The notes under the pieces were generated by a model. It had not been told where the DNA came from. It saw only the letters and a list, made by a program, of their open reading frames with translations, and searched no databases. The position numbers were made by a program, and so were the translations under genes. 64,000 bases of DNA from NCBI GenBank assembly GCA_021613375.1, contig CM038708.1, forward strand, positions 32,593,059 through 32,657,058, read 5' to 3'. This DNA is from Megaleporinus macrocephalus (lineage: Eukaryota > Chordata > Actinopteri > Characiformes > Anostomidae). Below, piece by piece: positions 12,080 through 24,540 of this stretch (positions are counted from its first letter, which is position 1; each line of letters starts with the position of its first letter).

Positions 12080-14717
12080 GTGTATGGAATACTTATGTGT
12101 ATAGAATACTTATGCGTATGGAATACTTATGCGTATAGAATACTGATGTGTATAGAATACTGATGCGTATGGAATATTGATGTGTATAGAATACTTATGC
12201 GTATAGAATACTGATGTGTATAGAATACTGATGTGTATGGGATACTGATGTGTATAGAATACTTATGTGTATGGAATACTGATGTGTATAGAATACTTAT
12301 ACGTATGGAATACTTATGTGTATGGAATACTTATGCGTATGGAATACTTATGAGTATAGAATACTTATGTGTATAGAATACTTATGCGTATAGAATACTG
12401 ATGTGTATAGAATACTTATGCGTATAGAATACTTATGCGTATAGAATACTTATGCGTATGGAATACTTATGCGTGTGGAATACTTATGTGTATAGAATAC
12501 TTATGCGTATAGAATACTTATGCGTATAGAATACTGATGCGTATGGAATACTGATGTGTATAGAATACTGATGCGTATGGAATACTGATGTGTATAGAAT
12601 ACTGATGCGTATGGAATACTGATGTGTATAGAATACCTATGTGTATGGAATACTGATGTGTATAGAATACTTGTGTGTATGGAGTACTGATGTGTATAGA
12701 ATACTTGTGTGTATGGAGTACTGATGTGTATAGAATACTTGTGTGTATAGAATACTTGTGTGTATAGAATACTGATGTGTATAGAATACTTGTGTGTATA
12801 GAATACTGATGTGTATAGAATACTTGTGTGTATAGAATACTTGTGTGTATAGAATACTGATGTGTATAGAACACTTGTGTGTATAGAATACTTGTGTGTA
12901 TAGAATACTTATGTGCATATAATACTTATGCGTATGGAATACTGATGTGTATAGAATACTTATGTGTATGGAATACTGATGTGTATAGAATACTTGTGTG
13001 TATAGAATACTGATGTGTATAGAATACTTGTGTGTATAGAATACTTGTGTGTATGGAGTACTGATGTGTATAGAATACTTGTGTGTATAGAATACTTATG
13101 TGTATAGAATACTTATACGTATGGAATACTTATGTGTATAGAATACTGATGTGTATAGAATACTTATGTGTATGGAATACTGATGTGTATAGAATACTTG
13201 TGTGTATGGAATACTAATGTGTATGGAGTACTGATGTGTATAGAATACTTGTGTGTATAGAGTACTTCTGTGTATGGAATACTTATGTGTATAGAATACT
13301 GATGTGTATAGAATACTTATGTGTATGGAATACTGATGTGTATAGAATACTTGTGTGTATGGAATACTGATGTGTATGGAATACTGATGTGTATAGAATA
13401 CTTGTGTGTATGGAATACTGATGTGTATGGAATACTGATGTGTATAGAATACTTGTGTGTATGGAATACTGATGTGTATAGAATACTTGTGTGTATAGAA
13501 TACTGATGTGTATAGAATACTTATGCGTATAGAATACTTATGCGTATGGAATACTTATGCATATGGAATACTTATGTGTATAGAATACTTATGCGTATAG
13601 AATACTTATGCGTATAGAATACTGATGCGTATGGAATACTGATGTGTATAGAATACTGATGCGTATGGAATACTGATGTGTATAGAATACTGATGCGTAT
13701 GGAATACTGATGTGTATAGAATACCTATGTGTATGGAATACTGATGTGTATAGAATACTTGTGTGTATGGAGTACTGATGTGTATAGAATACTTGTGTGT
13801 ATGGAGTACTGATGTGTATAGAATACTTGTGTGTATGGAGTACTGATGTGTATAGAATACTTGTGTGTATAGAATACTTGTGTGTATAGAATACTGATGT
13901 GTATAGAATACTTGTGTGTATAGAATACTTGTGTGTATGGAGTACTGATGTGTATAGAATACTTGTGTGTATAGAATACTTGTGTGTATAGAATACTTAT
14001 GTGCATATAATACTTATGCGTATGGAATACTGATGTGTATAGAATACTTATGTGTATGGAATACTGATGTGTATAGAATACTTGTGTGTATAGAATACTG
14101 ATGTGTATAGAATACTTGTGTGTATAGAATACTTGTGTGTATGGAGTACTGATGTGTATACAATACTTGTGTGTATAGAATACTTATGTGTATAGAATAC
14201 TTATACGTATGGAATACTTATGTGTATAGAATACTGATGTGTATAGAATACTTATGCGTATGGAATACTTATGTGTATAGAATACTTATGTGTATGGAAT
14301 ACTCATGTGTATAGAATACTTGTGTGTATGGAATACTAATGTGTATGGAGTACTGATGTGTATAGAATACTTGTGTGTATAGAGTACTTCTGTGTATGGA
14401 ATACTTATGTGTATAGAATACTGATGTGTATAGAATACTTATGTGTATGGAATACTGATGTGTATAGAATACTTGTGTGTATGGAATACTGATGTGTATG
14501 GAATACTGATGTGTATAGAATACTTGTGTGTATGGAATACTGATGTGTATGGAATACTGATGTGTATAGAATACTTGTGTGTATGGAATACTGATGTGTA
14601 TAGAATACTTGTGTGTATAGAATACTGATGTGTATAGAATACTTGTGTGTATAGAATACTGATGTGTATAGAATACTTGTGTGTATAGAATACTGATTTG
14701 TATAGAATACTTGTGTG
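12080..14717. repeat. 17-bp satellite-like array (2.6 kb) with 1.1-kb higher-order duplication
   Basis: About 155 copies of a 17-bp unit of the form TGTGTATAGAATACTTA, with position-specific variants (TTA/TGA, TAG/TGG, GTG/GCG). Marker variants repeat at 1088 bp (GAATACCTAT at 12631 and 13719; ATGTGCATAT at 12911 and 13999). Further along they repeat at 1122 bp (AGTACTTCTG at 13261 and 14383). The array is therefore two adjacent 64-66-unit blocks, the second with two extra units. Long ORFs on both strands are artefacts of a stop-poor unit. Confidence 0.97.
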
Positions 14718-15460
14718 ATCTCACGTTTGGCTTTCTACCAGTTATCAGACCAGCTGGTCACACACTGCTGTTCTCAGAGATTCATGTTTTCCTCCCCCAC
14801 CCCCACATCCTCTGTGTGAGAGAGTGATGCACTGCATGCACTCAGTTATGGAGTGTGGTCCACGTTGACCTCTGACCTCAGCTGGATGTAATGGAAGACT
14901 CCAATACTGCCTCCTGACAGCACGGCATCTTGGGAACATTTATCTCCTGAAGAGAAAAACAAATAGTAACACAGCAGAGGGGACAGGGTTCAGGAGAATG
15001 AGCCAAGCTCATTTATGACTTGTTTGAGGGAGGAGAGCTGTGAGGAGAACACATTATACCTGCCTGGAGAAAAAGATTCATTCTGAAAAAGAATGAGAAT
15101 CAGACCTGAAGGTTCCATTAGCTAGCTGATAACTACAATGTCTTTATAATTGAATTTTTACTGTGTGCCCCTCACTGGCTAGTAAGGGGTTTCTTTAAGA
15201 CAGAATCATCTTATGAAGAGGCTGGATAAATGTTTTATAGACAGGTATGTTTATTGTATGTTATAGCATAGCATGGTGGTTCTTTACTGATAAAAAGGAT
15301 AATCACAGTGCTCTTTGAAGTCAACTGTACTGGCCTATCAGTGTTTAGTCCTCATGTGGACTTGCTGCTAAGTTGGACAAGCTAAGCAGAATGCTAACAA
15401 CAGTGAAGTTCAATGGAATGAGAAATAGTTTTTGCACATTTACATTTGAAGAGCTCAAAA
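14718..15460. other. Unique intronic sequence after the 17-bp array
   Basis: Non-repetitive sequence with no recognisable exon. It includes a short CCCCCACCCCCA tract near 14794. Confidence 0.5.
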
Positions 15461-15464
15461 CACA

Positions 15465-15700
15465 GTGACACAGGGCCTGGTTTCAATTCCCTGGCTGGGC
15501 AACCAGGTGAAGATTTTGCATGTTTTCCCCGTTTTGGTATGGATTTCCTGCCTCAGTCCAAAGACATGTAGTCAGGTTAGTTGGAGATACTTAACTGCCC
15601 AAGAGGTGAGTGTGTGGGAGAGTGTCTGCCCTTTGATAGACTGGCACACTGTCCAGGGTGTCTGCCTTCCACCCAATGAGTGCTGGCAGTGCTTAATTTG
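15465..15700 (-). mobile_element. Dispersed teleost retroposon tail, minus orientation
   Basis: Phrases such as TTTGCATGTTTTCCCC, CCAAAGACATG, GGAGATACTTAACTGCCC, and ACTGGCACACTGTCCAGGGTG are the reverse orientation of a very common fish repeat. The repeat is also present at 48868-49175 (plus) and in fragment form near 29455-29600. Family name unknown, but probably a LINE-derived 3' tail. The 170-codon ORF over it is spurious. Confidence 0.65.
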
Positions 15701-17590
15701 TGCTGGATCTTGCCGGAACAAGAACTTGTGTTCCAGAACTTATTTATGTGGATCCACCACCTCTTTGAAGTCTTTTTTTTGTAGGACACCAAAAGCTATT
15801 CGTCCAGTGGCATCTCTGAGATTTGATGGTTGCAGGTCCTTACTGCATTCATTGAAGCTAGGATTATATTATTGTATAGAATGCTACTATGTTAGATGGA
15901 CACTTGAAGCACTGTTGTGTCTATGCGTTCCAGGACCTTTTCCCTCACTGCCACTTGCTGGATCACCCCACCTTTAGTGTTCCATTACCTGATGTTTTAC
16001 AAATTAAGCAAATGAAGAGTGCTGGGATATAATATAAATAATATATTAACAGAGTTGTAATTTCTTGTAGAATGCAGTTATTGTTCTGCTTAGACGCTTA
16101 GAAATAATATACGTATTTGCTGTGTTTAGTCTTTAAGTGACGGCTTCACTTGAAAAGAAACCTAAGGAACTTGTTTTTCAGTTCTTATGCATGTAGCACT
16201 AGGTATGGTGTATATTTGTTTTGTTTATGTTTATGTTTATGTTTCCTCAATCCAAAAGATGGTGGCCACTTCAGCTATAGATATCTCAGCCTTAGAGTGT
16301 TTCTTTTTGAACGAGTTGGATGAGTTCCATATGCTTCACATGCACTGAAAATATAAATAGAACTATCTAGCATTTGCCAGAACAGTCAATGAGCTTGATA
16401 CATATGTGTATATTACGTTTTATTTTTGAAAATAATTAAAAGTATTTGTCTATACTGTAACAAATAATACCTCCTCCAGCAGTACCACCACGGCCCACTG
16501 GGGGGCCAAGGCCCATAGGCCTTTTCGGTCCAAAAATCGGTTTTGGACTGTGACCACTGTTTACCTGTAAAAATGTGTTGCTCATACTGGGCTATCGCTT
16601 CTGGTGACTTCTTAAGAATAGAGTAGAGAACCTCATCTTCACCATGTTCCAGGAGTTTCCCTTCAGCCAGATCTATTCAAAGAAGTTTCAGTGAAAAATC
16701 AGTGATTTTGTACTTCTAATATGCTTTCCTACATTTTTAAAGCACCCTGACGTTAAGACTGATGTAAATGGGCCTCTCTCAGGAAAGCCACTGACAACTG
16801 CTGTGTCATCAGAAGCCCTCTGCATATGACTTAGTTCCTAATTATGTCTCCTTCAGCATCAGCAGTGTGAGAAAATTACTTTCGAAGTACATTGACTTGA
16901 CAGTTTTACAAATTAAACACTTAATATACATCTAACGAGAGGAGGAGGATGTAAATGTAATGCTAATAAATGTTCAGCTAAGAAATAGAGCATGTTAATG
17001 CAATCTTAAGGTCAATAGCTTGTGGGCCTTTATAAGTGTCTATAAACCTAGACCTAAAAAGAAGTATATCTACAAATAGGTGGTATTTCTGGTTTCCATT
17101 TTCTACTAGAAATGTGTCTTGAGTCAGTGGGTTTGCTATTCTTACCGTTCTTCACCCATTAACTTGGTCATGTGGTGGAACCTCCTCTCTAGACTGAGGA
17201 GCATTAACCAGAGGAAACAAAATAAGGTCAGTGAGACGAGATCTTGCAGACTGATTATAATGAAGAGGTAATTATAACGGCAGCTTCGTGTATGCAGCTG
17301 CACCGTATGCACTTTATCACCAAAGCGTTTCTTTAAATGTACACTCTCATCAACTTTTCATGCCCATAGAGTGTAATGAAAAACATCCATGTCCTTAGAA
17401 ATGACTCCTGTAGTTATTCTGTTGCGGCCTGGACGTGTGAATTTTGTCACTGAGCAGACATGTTATTTTTTTATAGATGTCCCACAATAAAGTAGTCCAA
17501 TCCAAATAGGACTTTATAAATGGTAAGAAAAACCGTGGTGATGTGGGAATATGAAGAAATTTGGATTATGGAGGAAAACTATAGAAGAGC
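15700..17590. other. Intronic sequence with probable old repeat fragments
   Basis: Sequence near 15690-15960 (CTTAATTTGTGCTGGATCTTGCCGGAACAAG...) resembles a dispersed fish repeat that I cannot name. The rest has no exon-like ORF or tandem structure. A GGCCCACTGGGGGGCCAAGGCCC stretch with imperfect dyad symmetry lies near 16490. Confidence 0.4.
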
Positions 17591-17599
17591 TTGTCAGCT

Positions 17600-17970
17600 G
17601 TATGTATGATTTGTGGATTTGGAGACCTCTCTGGTGAAAATGTGTAACAGCATGTAACAGAGTGTATGAATATAATGACTGTGATAGTGTTGAAAGAGTA
17701 TTCAAAGAGAACTCAGTCAAAACTAGGATGTAGGTGAATGATCTACTATTGCCATCCACATTTTCATCTGTATAATACATATGAGACCTAAACACCGAGC
17801 CAGTACTTTTTTTTGAGGCTGTTCGTGTGACCTTAATGTGTAAAGTCATATGATGTAGTCTGAAAAAACTCGGCTCTAAGCCACACAGCATATTTGAGCC
17901 TGGTTTTTCTCCACACAAGTAATGTTGATTCCTTTAATTTGAAGATAAATACATCACCCTCAACCACTTT
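17600..17970 (+). repeat. Dispersed repeat family A, copy 1
   Basis: Shares TTTGGAGACCTCTCTGGT, an ATGTGTAA neighbour, an ATGAATATAA word, GAGGTCTAAA-like and TGAGCCTG words in the same order with 26745-27010. The two are diverged copies of one interspersed repeat. No coding capacity or termini identified. Confidence 0.55.
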
Positions 17971-18749
17971 CTGGTGTTTTTTTTATTATTTTTCAAAAAT
18001 TTTTTTAATTCATTTGCTGAGCAGTTAGAGAATATGTGCTGGTTCAACAGCTCACATCAAGGGGGTTCCAAGCCGCACATTTTGCTGTGTGTGTTTGAGT
18101 GCAACTTTGTACCAGTACTGCCAAGTGTGTACAAGACTGTGGCCAACAGCAAATGTAAGACATTGCTCAAACGCCTGCACTGACCGCATAGCCATCACGC
18201 ATGTGTGTCCAAAACAGCACATTTTATAGCACGTCTTGTATTGCATTAGGAATAAACACTTAGTGATGTAAGTTCCTGAATGTCTACCAACCACATTTTA
18301 TAGTGCTTTTTCTAAACTGTATGAAGTATTAACTGTGCCAGAAACCAAAGCATAGACGTGGCTGTTAAAATGAAATAAGTGGGTATGCGTCTAGATACAG
18401 TTTTTTATTGCATTAGGAGCAGACTGTATGTAAATGTAGGTTTTTATTGGCTGTTTTAAAGTCTTGTTAACTGATGTGTTTAGAAACCCATGTGGAGAAA
18501 CACACAAGCTCGACTGTAAATGTGCTTCACTTATGATAATTTATGATAATTATTATTATGTAATACATTTTATGCAGTTTTCAGAAAACAGAGGCATAAC
18601 CAAAAATGACACAGTAAAAGCCTCGGCATCTTTTATTATTATTTTAACCGCCACACTTTTTCAAAAGATCTATTTTCACTTTTTTCTACACCTACAAAGT
18701 TCTGTCTTAAAAGTTGGTTGCATTTTCCATTTCTTGTGACCCAACAAAT

Positions 18750-18970
18750 CCCAAACACATTCCAGGTCTGGACTTAAAGTTCTGACCCTCCAAAGTTCAG
18801 TTTTAGAAGTTGGTTTCTGATTCTCACAATTCAAGTTACCTCAAACATACTCAGTGATGTTGCGTTCTGGACTCAGGCATGGTCAGTCCATCATCCTGAG
18901 AACATCAGAAGCTACTTCGTTTGAAAGATATGTCTTGATCTTCTCTGCTGTGTGCTAGAGGTCATTGTAT
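18750..18970. repeat. Dispersed repeat family B, copy 1
   Basis: Contains CCTCCAAAGTT, TCTCACAATTCAAGTTACCTCA, CTCAGTGATG, TCTGGACTC and CAGTCCATC words. The same order recurs at about 24290-24540 and more loosely at 55990-56280. Probably a decayed DNA transposon of fish; the family is not named with confidence. Confidence 0.5.
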
Positions 18971-19299
18971 TGTTCCTACCCAACCTTTGCCAGAGAGTAC
19001 TGCGTTACGTATTATAGGTCTGTCACAATTTTTACGTAATGGCAATAGTAATTATTTAAGATGACTACAATTATTTTCTACAGTTGGTTCCAGGTTTTGG
19101 GTCATGCATTGGATTGAGGTGAAGAAAGCAGAAAACCTGTAATGGGTAATGAAAAACAGCTAGTTCTGGACATGGTGCTTGAACATTTTTCCGATGGAAG
19201 GAGTGAGTGTTTGTTTATTTGAGTTCCAGCTGTTTCTCAGTTTAAAGCTACCAGGACTCATTATGCAAGAGCCACTATGTAGAAATACTACAGGAGTCA

Positions 19300-20051
19300 T
19301 GGTTGCTTTTTTTTGGCAGGAGAACCAATGGCAGAACTGCCAATTCTGGTGTTCTGTGGCAAATGCCAGTCGATCTGCATGGTGCTGGGATGTGAGCACA
19401 GGTCCCATTAGAGGACATGGGGCCCTCATGTGAGTCTCATCCTTAGGGAGTCTGTTTCTGACAGTTTGGTCAGAAATATACACACCAGTATCCCACTTGG
19501 GGTCATTTTGTGGGGCTCTGGCAGTGCTCCTCCTGTTCCTCCTTGCACAAAGAAGCAGATACTGGGTCTTGCTGCTAGGATGACACCCTTCTTCAGCCTT
19601 GTCCAGCTGTCCTCAGGTAATGGCCCATGTCCTGGTATCCCCTCTATGCTCTTAAAACTGTGCTGGGAGACACAGCGAACATCAAATATGGATGGGGCAT
19701 GCTGGACGAGCTGGCCTTCCTCAAGCAAGTGCCACCTCATATTACTAGTAGTGACAGGGACACTAGGAATATGCAAAACTACAGAAGAATCAGTCAGTAA
19801 GGATTAGAAAAGAGTAATTCTGTGGCCACCACCAACAAAACCTTTCCCTTTTTTGAGGGTCACCTTGATGTTGCCTCTCGGGTGCACCTTCATTTGTCCA
19901 GGGTCCACCTCCAGTGTCACTTTCATTCATACAGAATCAGGTGAAATTGATTTACCAGCGCTCTCGCTTGATAAATGGACAGATTGATATCCCTGACTTG
20001 ATGTTACACTGTGGGGATGGAATGTTCCTTTCATTTGTTTAAGCAGTGTAT
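19300..20051 (-). mobile_element. Truncated, decayed Tc1-like transposon (N-terminal transposase part)
   Basis: On the minus strand the ORF at 19160-19483 contains Q-T-V-R-N-R-L and R-L-A-F-A-T-E-H-Q-N-W-Q, typical of the linker between the DNA-binding and catalytic domains of a Tc1-family transposase. A second minus-strand frame (19426-19776) covers upstream HTH-region remnants, so frameshifts are present. The element's 5' end is near 20051 (GTTTAAGCAGTGTAT on the plus strand), and it breaks off near 19300, losing the catalytic DDE domain. It is non-functional. Confidence 0.75.
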
Positions 20052-21000
20052 GTATTCCTTGGAGCTCCTATATATACATCAACATATAGGAGTGCTGCTC
20101 TATCAGCCAAAACAACTGTTAATCACATTTATTTATAGTCCCATTAATAGTCAGCTAAAAGCTCATGATCATGACAGGCCTAATGTAATAACATTGGTTA
20201 TCAGCATTCATAATAACATCAATCAAAAAACAAATCAGTGACCGACTCTTATAACTGTGTCCTAATATTGTTTGCAGTGCAGACGTTCTGCTGTTTGTCA
20301 TTAGTCACCGGGATTCTTTCCTTATGCTCCTGTCGTTTTTCTCATTCTTTCCCACCCTCTGTCCTGAGTCTCTCCTCCTTCTGCTGTCCCCTCCCTCACT
20401 CGCCTTCTGTTTCTCCAGCTCCAGCAGTCTTTCCACATGTTTAGGAGGAGAACGCGAGTGCTGTTTCTGTGACCCACTTCTGCATTTGTTCTGCTTTCTA
20501 CTGCTGTTGCAGTGGTCACAGCGCCGGGTGATATATCACCTATACCTGCATATCAGTAGTGGCGTCATGAATTCCCCAGTACCTCCTCTTACATAGGAAA
20601 CACCTCAGCATGTGTTCCCAGACAGCACTAGTAAGCACAGAAGTTAAAGAGCAGCTACCGTAAGCACTTCCTGTGGAATGGTAATGATTAAAATTTGGAA
20701 ACACATTTTCCAAATACCCAGCAGCCCCTATTCATCAAAGTGCCTAGAAACGAGAGCAGATTTGTGCGTCCGGAAAGACATAGGAACTACATACTACATT
20801 CAGGAAACTGTCATACAGCAACATAACAAGCAGTACTTTGGGCACCATTGATGATCTAGATAGGCACCAGCATTCAGTAGCTTATTTATATACCATTCAC
20901 AACATACACGCCCCACTTTTCACTAATACTGTTGCTGTCCAAAGACAAACATATATCTCCATTTGTGTTGATTTTCATTCTGCTGTGTTATTTGAACACA
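20052..21000. other. Intronic sequence with a pyrimidine-rich tract
   Basis: A long T/C-rich stretch at about 20300-20440 (TTTCTCATTCTTTCCCACCC and similar) gives spurious leucine/serine-rich ORFs. No exon is supported and the remainder is unremarkable. Confidence 0.5.
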
Positions 21001-21010
21001 ACAGCTGCTC

Positions 21011-22726
21011 TTTATATCCTGTGAAAGTTTCATGATGAATGGACCAATAGAAATGCTCCAAAATAACATGGAAACAATTCTGGTTCCATTGGCTTACATT
21101 GAAAGTGAAACTATCCTGTAAAGTTGCTATTTTGGAGATGCATGTTATTTGGACAGCAGTGATACGCATATTATTTACATGAAGCATGCCCTAATTCATG
21201 CGACTGATTAAAGAAAGAATAAAACAAAGAATATTCAGCAGGCCCAAGACCTGGTGGGTGTCCTCATAGGTGGAGCTTAGTGGTAAACAGGTATTATGAA
21301 GTGATGTAATTTCTTTACTGGCTGTTTCAGAAGTAATGATGTCAGAATCATATCAGTATCAGCTGCTAAGTAACCCCATCAGACCAACACTTACATTTGG
21401 TCGATATTTTTTGTATTCTGGAAGAGGGCTGTTAATGTTACGGTGATGCTGGCTGCGCTACAGCAACGCAGCTTAAGATGTCTCCTATACACAAGCGAAA
21501 CCTGCAACTACTCAGAAATAAGAGATAATAATCAATAGAAAACAGCCCCAAAGCCACAAGTATTACAGCAAAGGTGAAGGAACTTATTACCCTAGGAGAT
21601 CAGCCGTTTTCTATTGTGGAGGATGTTGGGTTTTAACAGCTGCTTGAACATCTTGAGCCACATTACACCAAACCCAGCCATCGCCACAAGCTCATTGACG
21701 GTAATGTGACATCCATTAGGCTTACCACAGACATTTGGACATCTGATATGAGTTCATTTCAGTATCCTCTGTGAGTATTCTCAGTTTAACTGCACAGTGG
21801 ATAGACAGCAACCCCCTCTCTATAATAGGTAGAGCCAGTTAAAGTTAGCTTCAAGTTCACGTTTACACTCTACTCGTATAAATAAAATTAAATTCAGCAT
21901 CACTCATCATGCTTGGTTTCCGTTTCCTACTAAATCCACACACTGTTTTCCAACTGAGGGATACATGCTGAACAAAGGCTAGGCTAGAAATGTTAGCTGG
22001 GGTAACTTAACATTAGCGTTTCTCTGTTTATGTAAAAGACAGGCTGCCTGTCTCTGTGAACATTTTTAGGCATATTTGATCTCCAGTAGCTTCCAGTGGT
22101 GTCAGTATGACTTTAATATAGTGATGGCAAACTGCTGTGTGGTGCACTGTGACTCGTTGAGAAACTGAAGGTTACTAAGCACCATCATGGACCACCAGGG
22201 CATCTCAGCTCTGGTGTACATAACTCCATTAAATCCAGTGGTTTCTAGTTTATTTTTGGCCGCTGTGCCATGTAAAGTATCAGCGTCTTAAGCTGCGTTG
22301 CTGTAGCACAGCATCATCGTAACATTAACAGCCCTCTTCCAGAATACAATAAATATCGACCAAATGCAAGCGTTGGTCTGATGGGATTACTTAGCAGCTG
22401 ATACTGATATGATTCTGACATCATTACTGCCAGTAAAAAGATTACATCACTTCATAATACCTGTTTACCACTAAGCTCCACCTATGAGGACACCCACCGG
22501 GTCTTGGGCCTGCTGAATATTCTTTGTTTTATTCTTTCTTTAATCATTCGCATGAATTAGGGCACGCTTCATGTAAATAATATGCATATTGCTGCTGTCC
22601 AAATAACAAGCATCTCCAAAATAGGTTTTACTTTCAATGTAAGCCAATGGAACCAGAATTGTTTCCATGTTATTTTGGAGCATTTCTATTGGTCCATTCA
22701 TCATGAATCTTGCACAGAATATAATG
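21011..22726. mobile_element. Fold-back hAT-derived element with about 450-bp inverted arms
   Basis: The left arm (about 21011-21480) is matched in reverse complement by the right arm (about 22283-22726), with scattered substitutions and small indels. Both arms carry GGACCAATAGAAATGCTCC, ATTCAGCAGGCCCAAGAC and TAAGCTGCGTTGCTGTAG-type sequence. The interior includes a plus-strand remnant at 21571-21748. It reads as hAT transposase (P-F-S-I-V-E-D-V-G-F, stop, L-L-E-H-L-E-P, then L-T-T-D-I-W-T-S-D-M). The hAT-like T-T-D-I-W-T-S-D motif is clear, but an in-frame stop shows that it is dead. Exact termini and a target duplication were not resolved. Confidence 0.85.
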
Positions 22727-23520
22727 TGCAGTTTGCGAAGTGCGGACCACTAAGGCAGGGCAAGGAGGGGAAACTCTGAGAAACTTGTGGCTGGAGTTTT
22801 GGGTGGCTTCTGCTGCTAGGTTTTGAAGCCAGACTCCCCCTTTGCCAAGCGAAGAGTAAGTACAATTTGGAAGAGATGGAGGAGCTGGGGAGGTGGTGGG
22901 GTGCAAATTTCATCACGAGAAGGTGAGGGCAGAGGAGTGGTTTATATAGAGCGTGTGATGAAGGAAAGGAGGAGTTTTCCCAAACTTAAGTTGTTTAATA
23001 ACTTCATCTGTTGTGCTCAAATGTATAAAGGAATTAAAATAGAGACATGTTTTCAATATTGTAAAATATTGGATATTGGTACCAGGCCAGAATTTAGTGC
23101 ATGCCTAGTAATATTGCTGCACAAGGTAAGCTGTGCTTGTGACTTTGTTATTTGGTATACGGCTTTAAATGGAATGTATAACTGCAGCATTTGTGCACGT
23201 AAAAAACATGCGTCCATGTTAGTATAAGGATTGTTGTGTATGTAAAGTTATTACTAGTATTACTGTTTTATTGTTATTGCTGATATTATTAATATAATAG
23301 ACAATTTCATTCTTTTTATTAACTTCTCTGACTGTTATTGTAAACTAAAGACTCACAGCTAAGCTTAAAGTGAGTCGCGAGACGCTTTACGTTATGTTAC
23401 TCATGTACAATTTATTTTCATGTAGATTGTGTAGATCTCAAGCTACTAACATTTAAAGTCATCCTTAGGATCATGTGGGGCTGGTCCCATTCTACTGGTC
23501 AGTGCTCTTCTTTGGAGTTA
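22727..23520. other. Intronic sequence, nothing recognised
   Basis: Includes a purine-rich stretch near 22860-22980. The 134-codon ORF at 22823-23227 has no recognisable domain or exon signals. Confidence 0.45.
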
Positions 23521-23528
23521 TTACCAGC

Positions 23529-23554
23529 TGTGTGTGTGTGTGTGTGTGTGTGTG
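23529..23554. repeat. (TG)n microsatellite
   Basis: Thirteen uninterrupted TG dinucleotides. Confidence 0.95.
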
Positions 23555-23823
23555 CACCTAAACCTGTGTTAAAGTTTCTGCATGCACTAGTTAGAGTGGG
23601 TGTCTGGATACTTTTGAACATGCATATTACATGATAATGATGCAAATAATGTGATCGCTGCTATTTTCTTTTCTGTGTTTGTGTACTGGTGCTGTCTAGG
23701 AGCTCATGCTGAATGATTTATTTATGAGGTGGATCCTGTGGGAGGGGAAATTGTGAAGAATTCAGACTGGTCAGGGACAGTGCCTGGCCATTTGAGGCAT
23801 TTGGTTAGAGCTTAACCTTCTGC

Positions 23824-23824
<1 letters not shown>

Positions 23825-23860
<36 letters not shown>
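23825..23860. repeat. (TG)n microsatellite
   Basis: About 17 TG dinucleotides followed by TTTGTGTG. Confidence 0.95.
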
Positions 23861-23862
<2 letters not shown>

Positions 23863-23879
23863 TGTGATACTAAAATACT

Positions 23880-24118
23880 CTCCATATTCACATTCATCAC
23901 ACATGCCAGCGTGTGTGTTAATTACAGTCTATGACAGATGGAAAACAAGTGGGGATGGCTGGTGGGCCGCAGCGTGCTTATGCAGCGGGGGGTTAAACGT
24001 ATGAGGCAATGATAATAACACACACACACGCGCACACAAACACCCTGCTATCACACAACACCCTGGGGGAGTCATCTCTTCTGTCATGACACAGCCAGTG
24101 TGTTAGTAATTATGAGGG
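23880..24118. promoter_or_regulatory. Candidate conserved non-coding block
   Basis: Complex, non-repetitive sequence between two microsatellites. It carries TTAATTACAGTCTATGACAG, GCTTATGCAGC, TTCTGTCATGACACAG (TGTCATGACA is palindromic) and GTAATTATGAGG. A short CA run interrupts it near 24020. The word content suggests a developmental enhancer, but there is no alignment support. Confidence 0.22.
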
Positions 24119-24130
24119 TTGCCCACTGAG

Positions 24131-24144
24131 AGACGAGAGAGAGC

Positions 24145-24192
<48 letters not shown>

Positions 24193-24193
24193 A
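24131..24193. repeat. (GA)n microsatellite
   Basis: A GA-rich run with a pure core of about 42 bp. The Arg/Glu-rich ORF over it is an artefact. Confidence 0.93.
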
Positions 24194-24289
24194 AGACAGT
24201 CAAAACAGTCATTAAATGTTAAGTATATGAGTAAGATATTCATGTTCTCAGTGTTTAGTGTGTTCACAGCTTCCACTCTTCAGAACACA

Positions 24290-24540
24290 GGGATGTTTTT
24301 TTTTCTGCCCCTCCAAAGTTAAACAGTTTCTGTTTCTCACAAACCAAGTTACCTCAGGCACATTCAGTGAGGTCTGGACTCTGAGGTGTCCTAAGACATC
24401 CATTGTCTTAAGAAAACCAGCAGCTATTTTCTTTTGAATTTGCTTCGTTTTTCTTTTTTTTCCTTTTCTCAGTAACAGGATGGACAGAAACACCTGTGGA
24501 TTGTTTCAGAGCTGAAGTAAAAGAAGAGCTTTTTATATGA
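24290..24540. repeat. Dispersed repeat family B, copy 2
   Basis: Same word order as the 18750 copy: CCCTCCAAAGTT, TCTCACAAACCAAGTTACCTCA, CATTCAGTGAGGTCTGGACTC, then CCATTGTCTTAAG and CAGCAGCTATTTTC. Confidence 0.5.

Noticed and set aside
12080..14717. CRISPR-like direct repeats
   Set aside because: Contiguous 17-bp repeats without unique spacers in a eukaryotic intron. This is a satellite, not a CRISPR array. The same holds for the 24-, 27- and 31-bp arrays.
12518..14724. Long ORFs on both strands rich in Tyr, Ile, Ser and His
   Set aside because: They arise from translating a 17-bp repeat without stops in these frames. All frames give similar peptides, and no start context or splice signal supports them.
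15465..15977. 170-codon ORF
   Set aside because: Overlaps a dispersed retroposon tail in reverse orientation. The translation matches no protein family.
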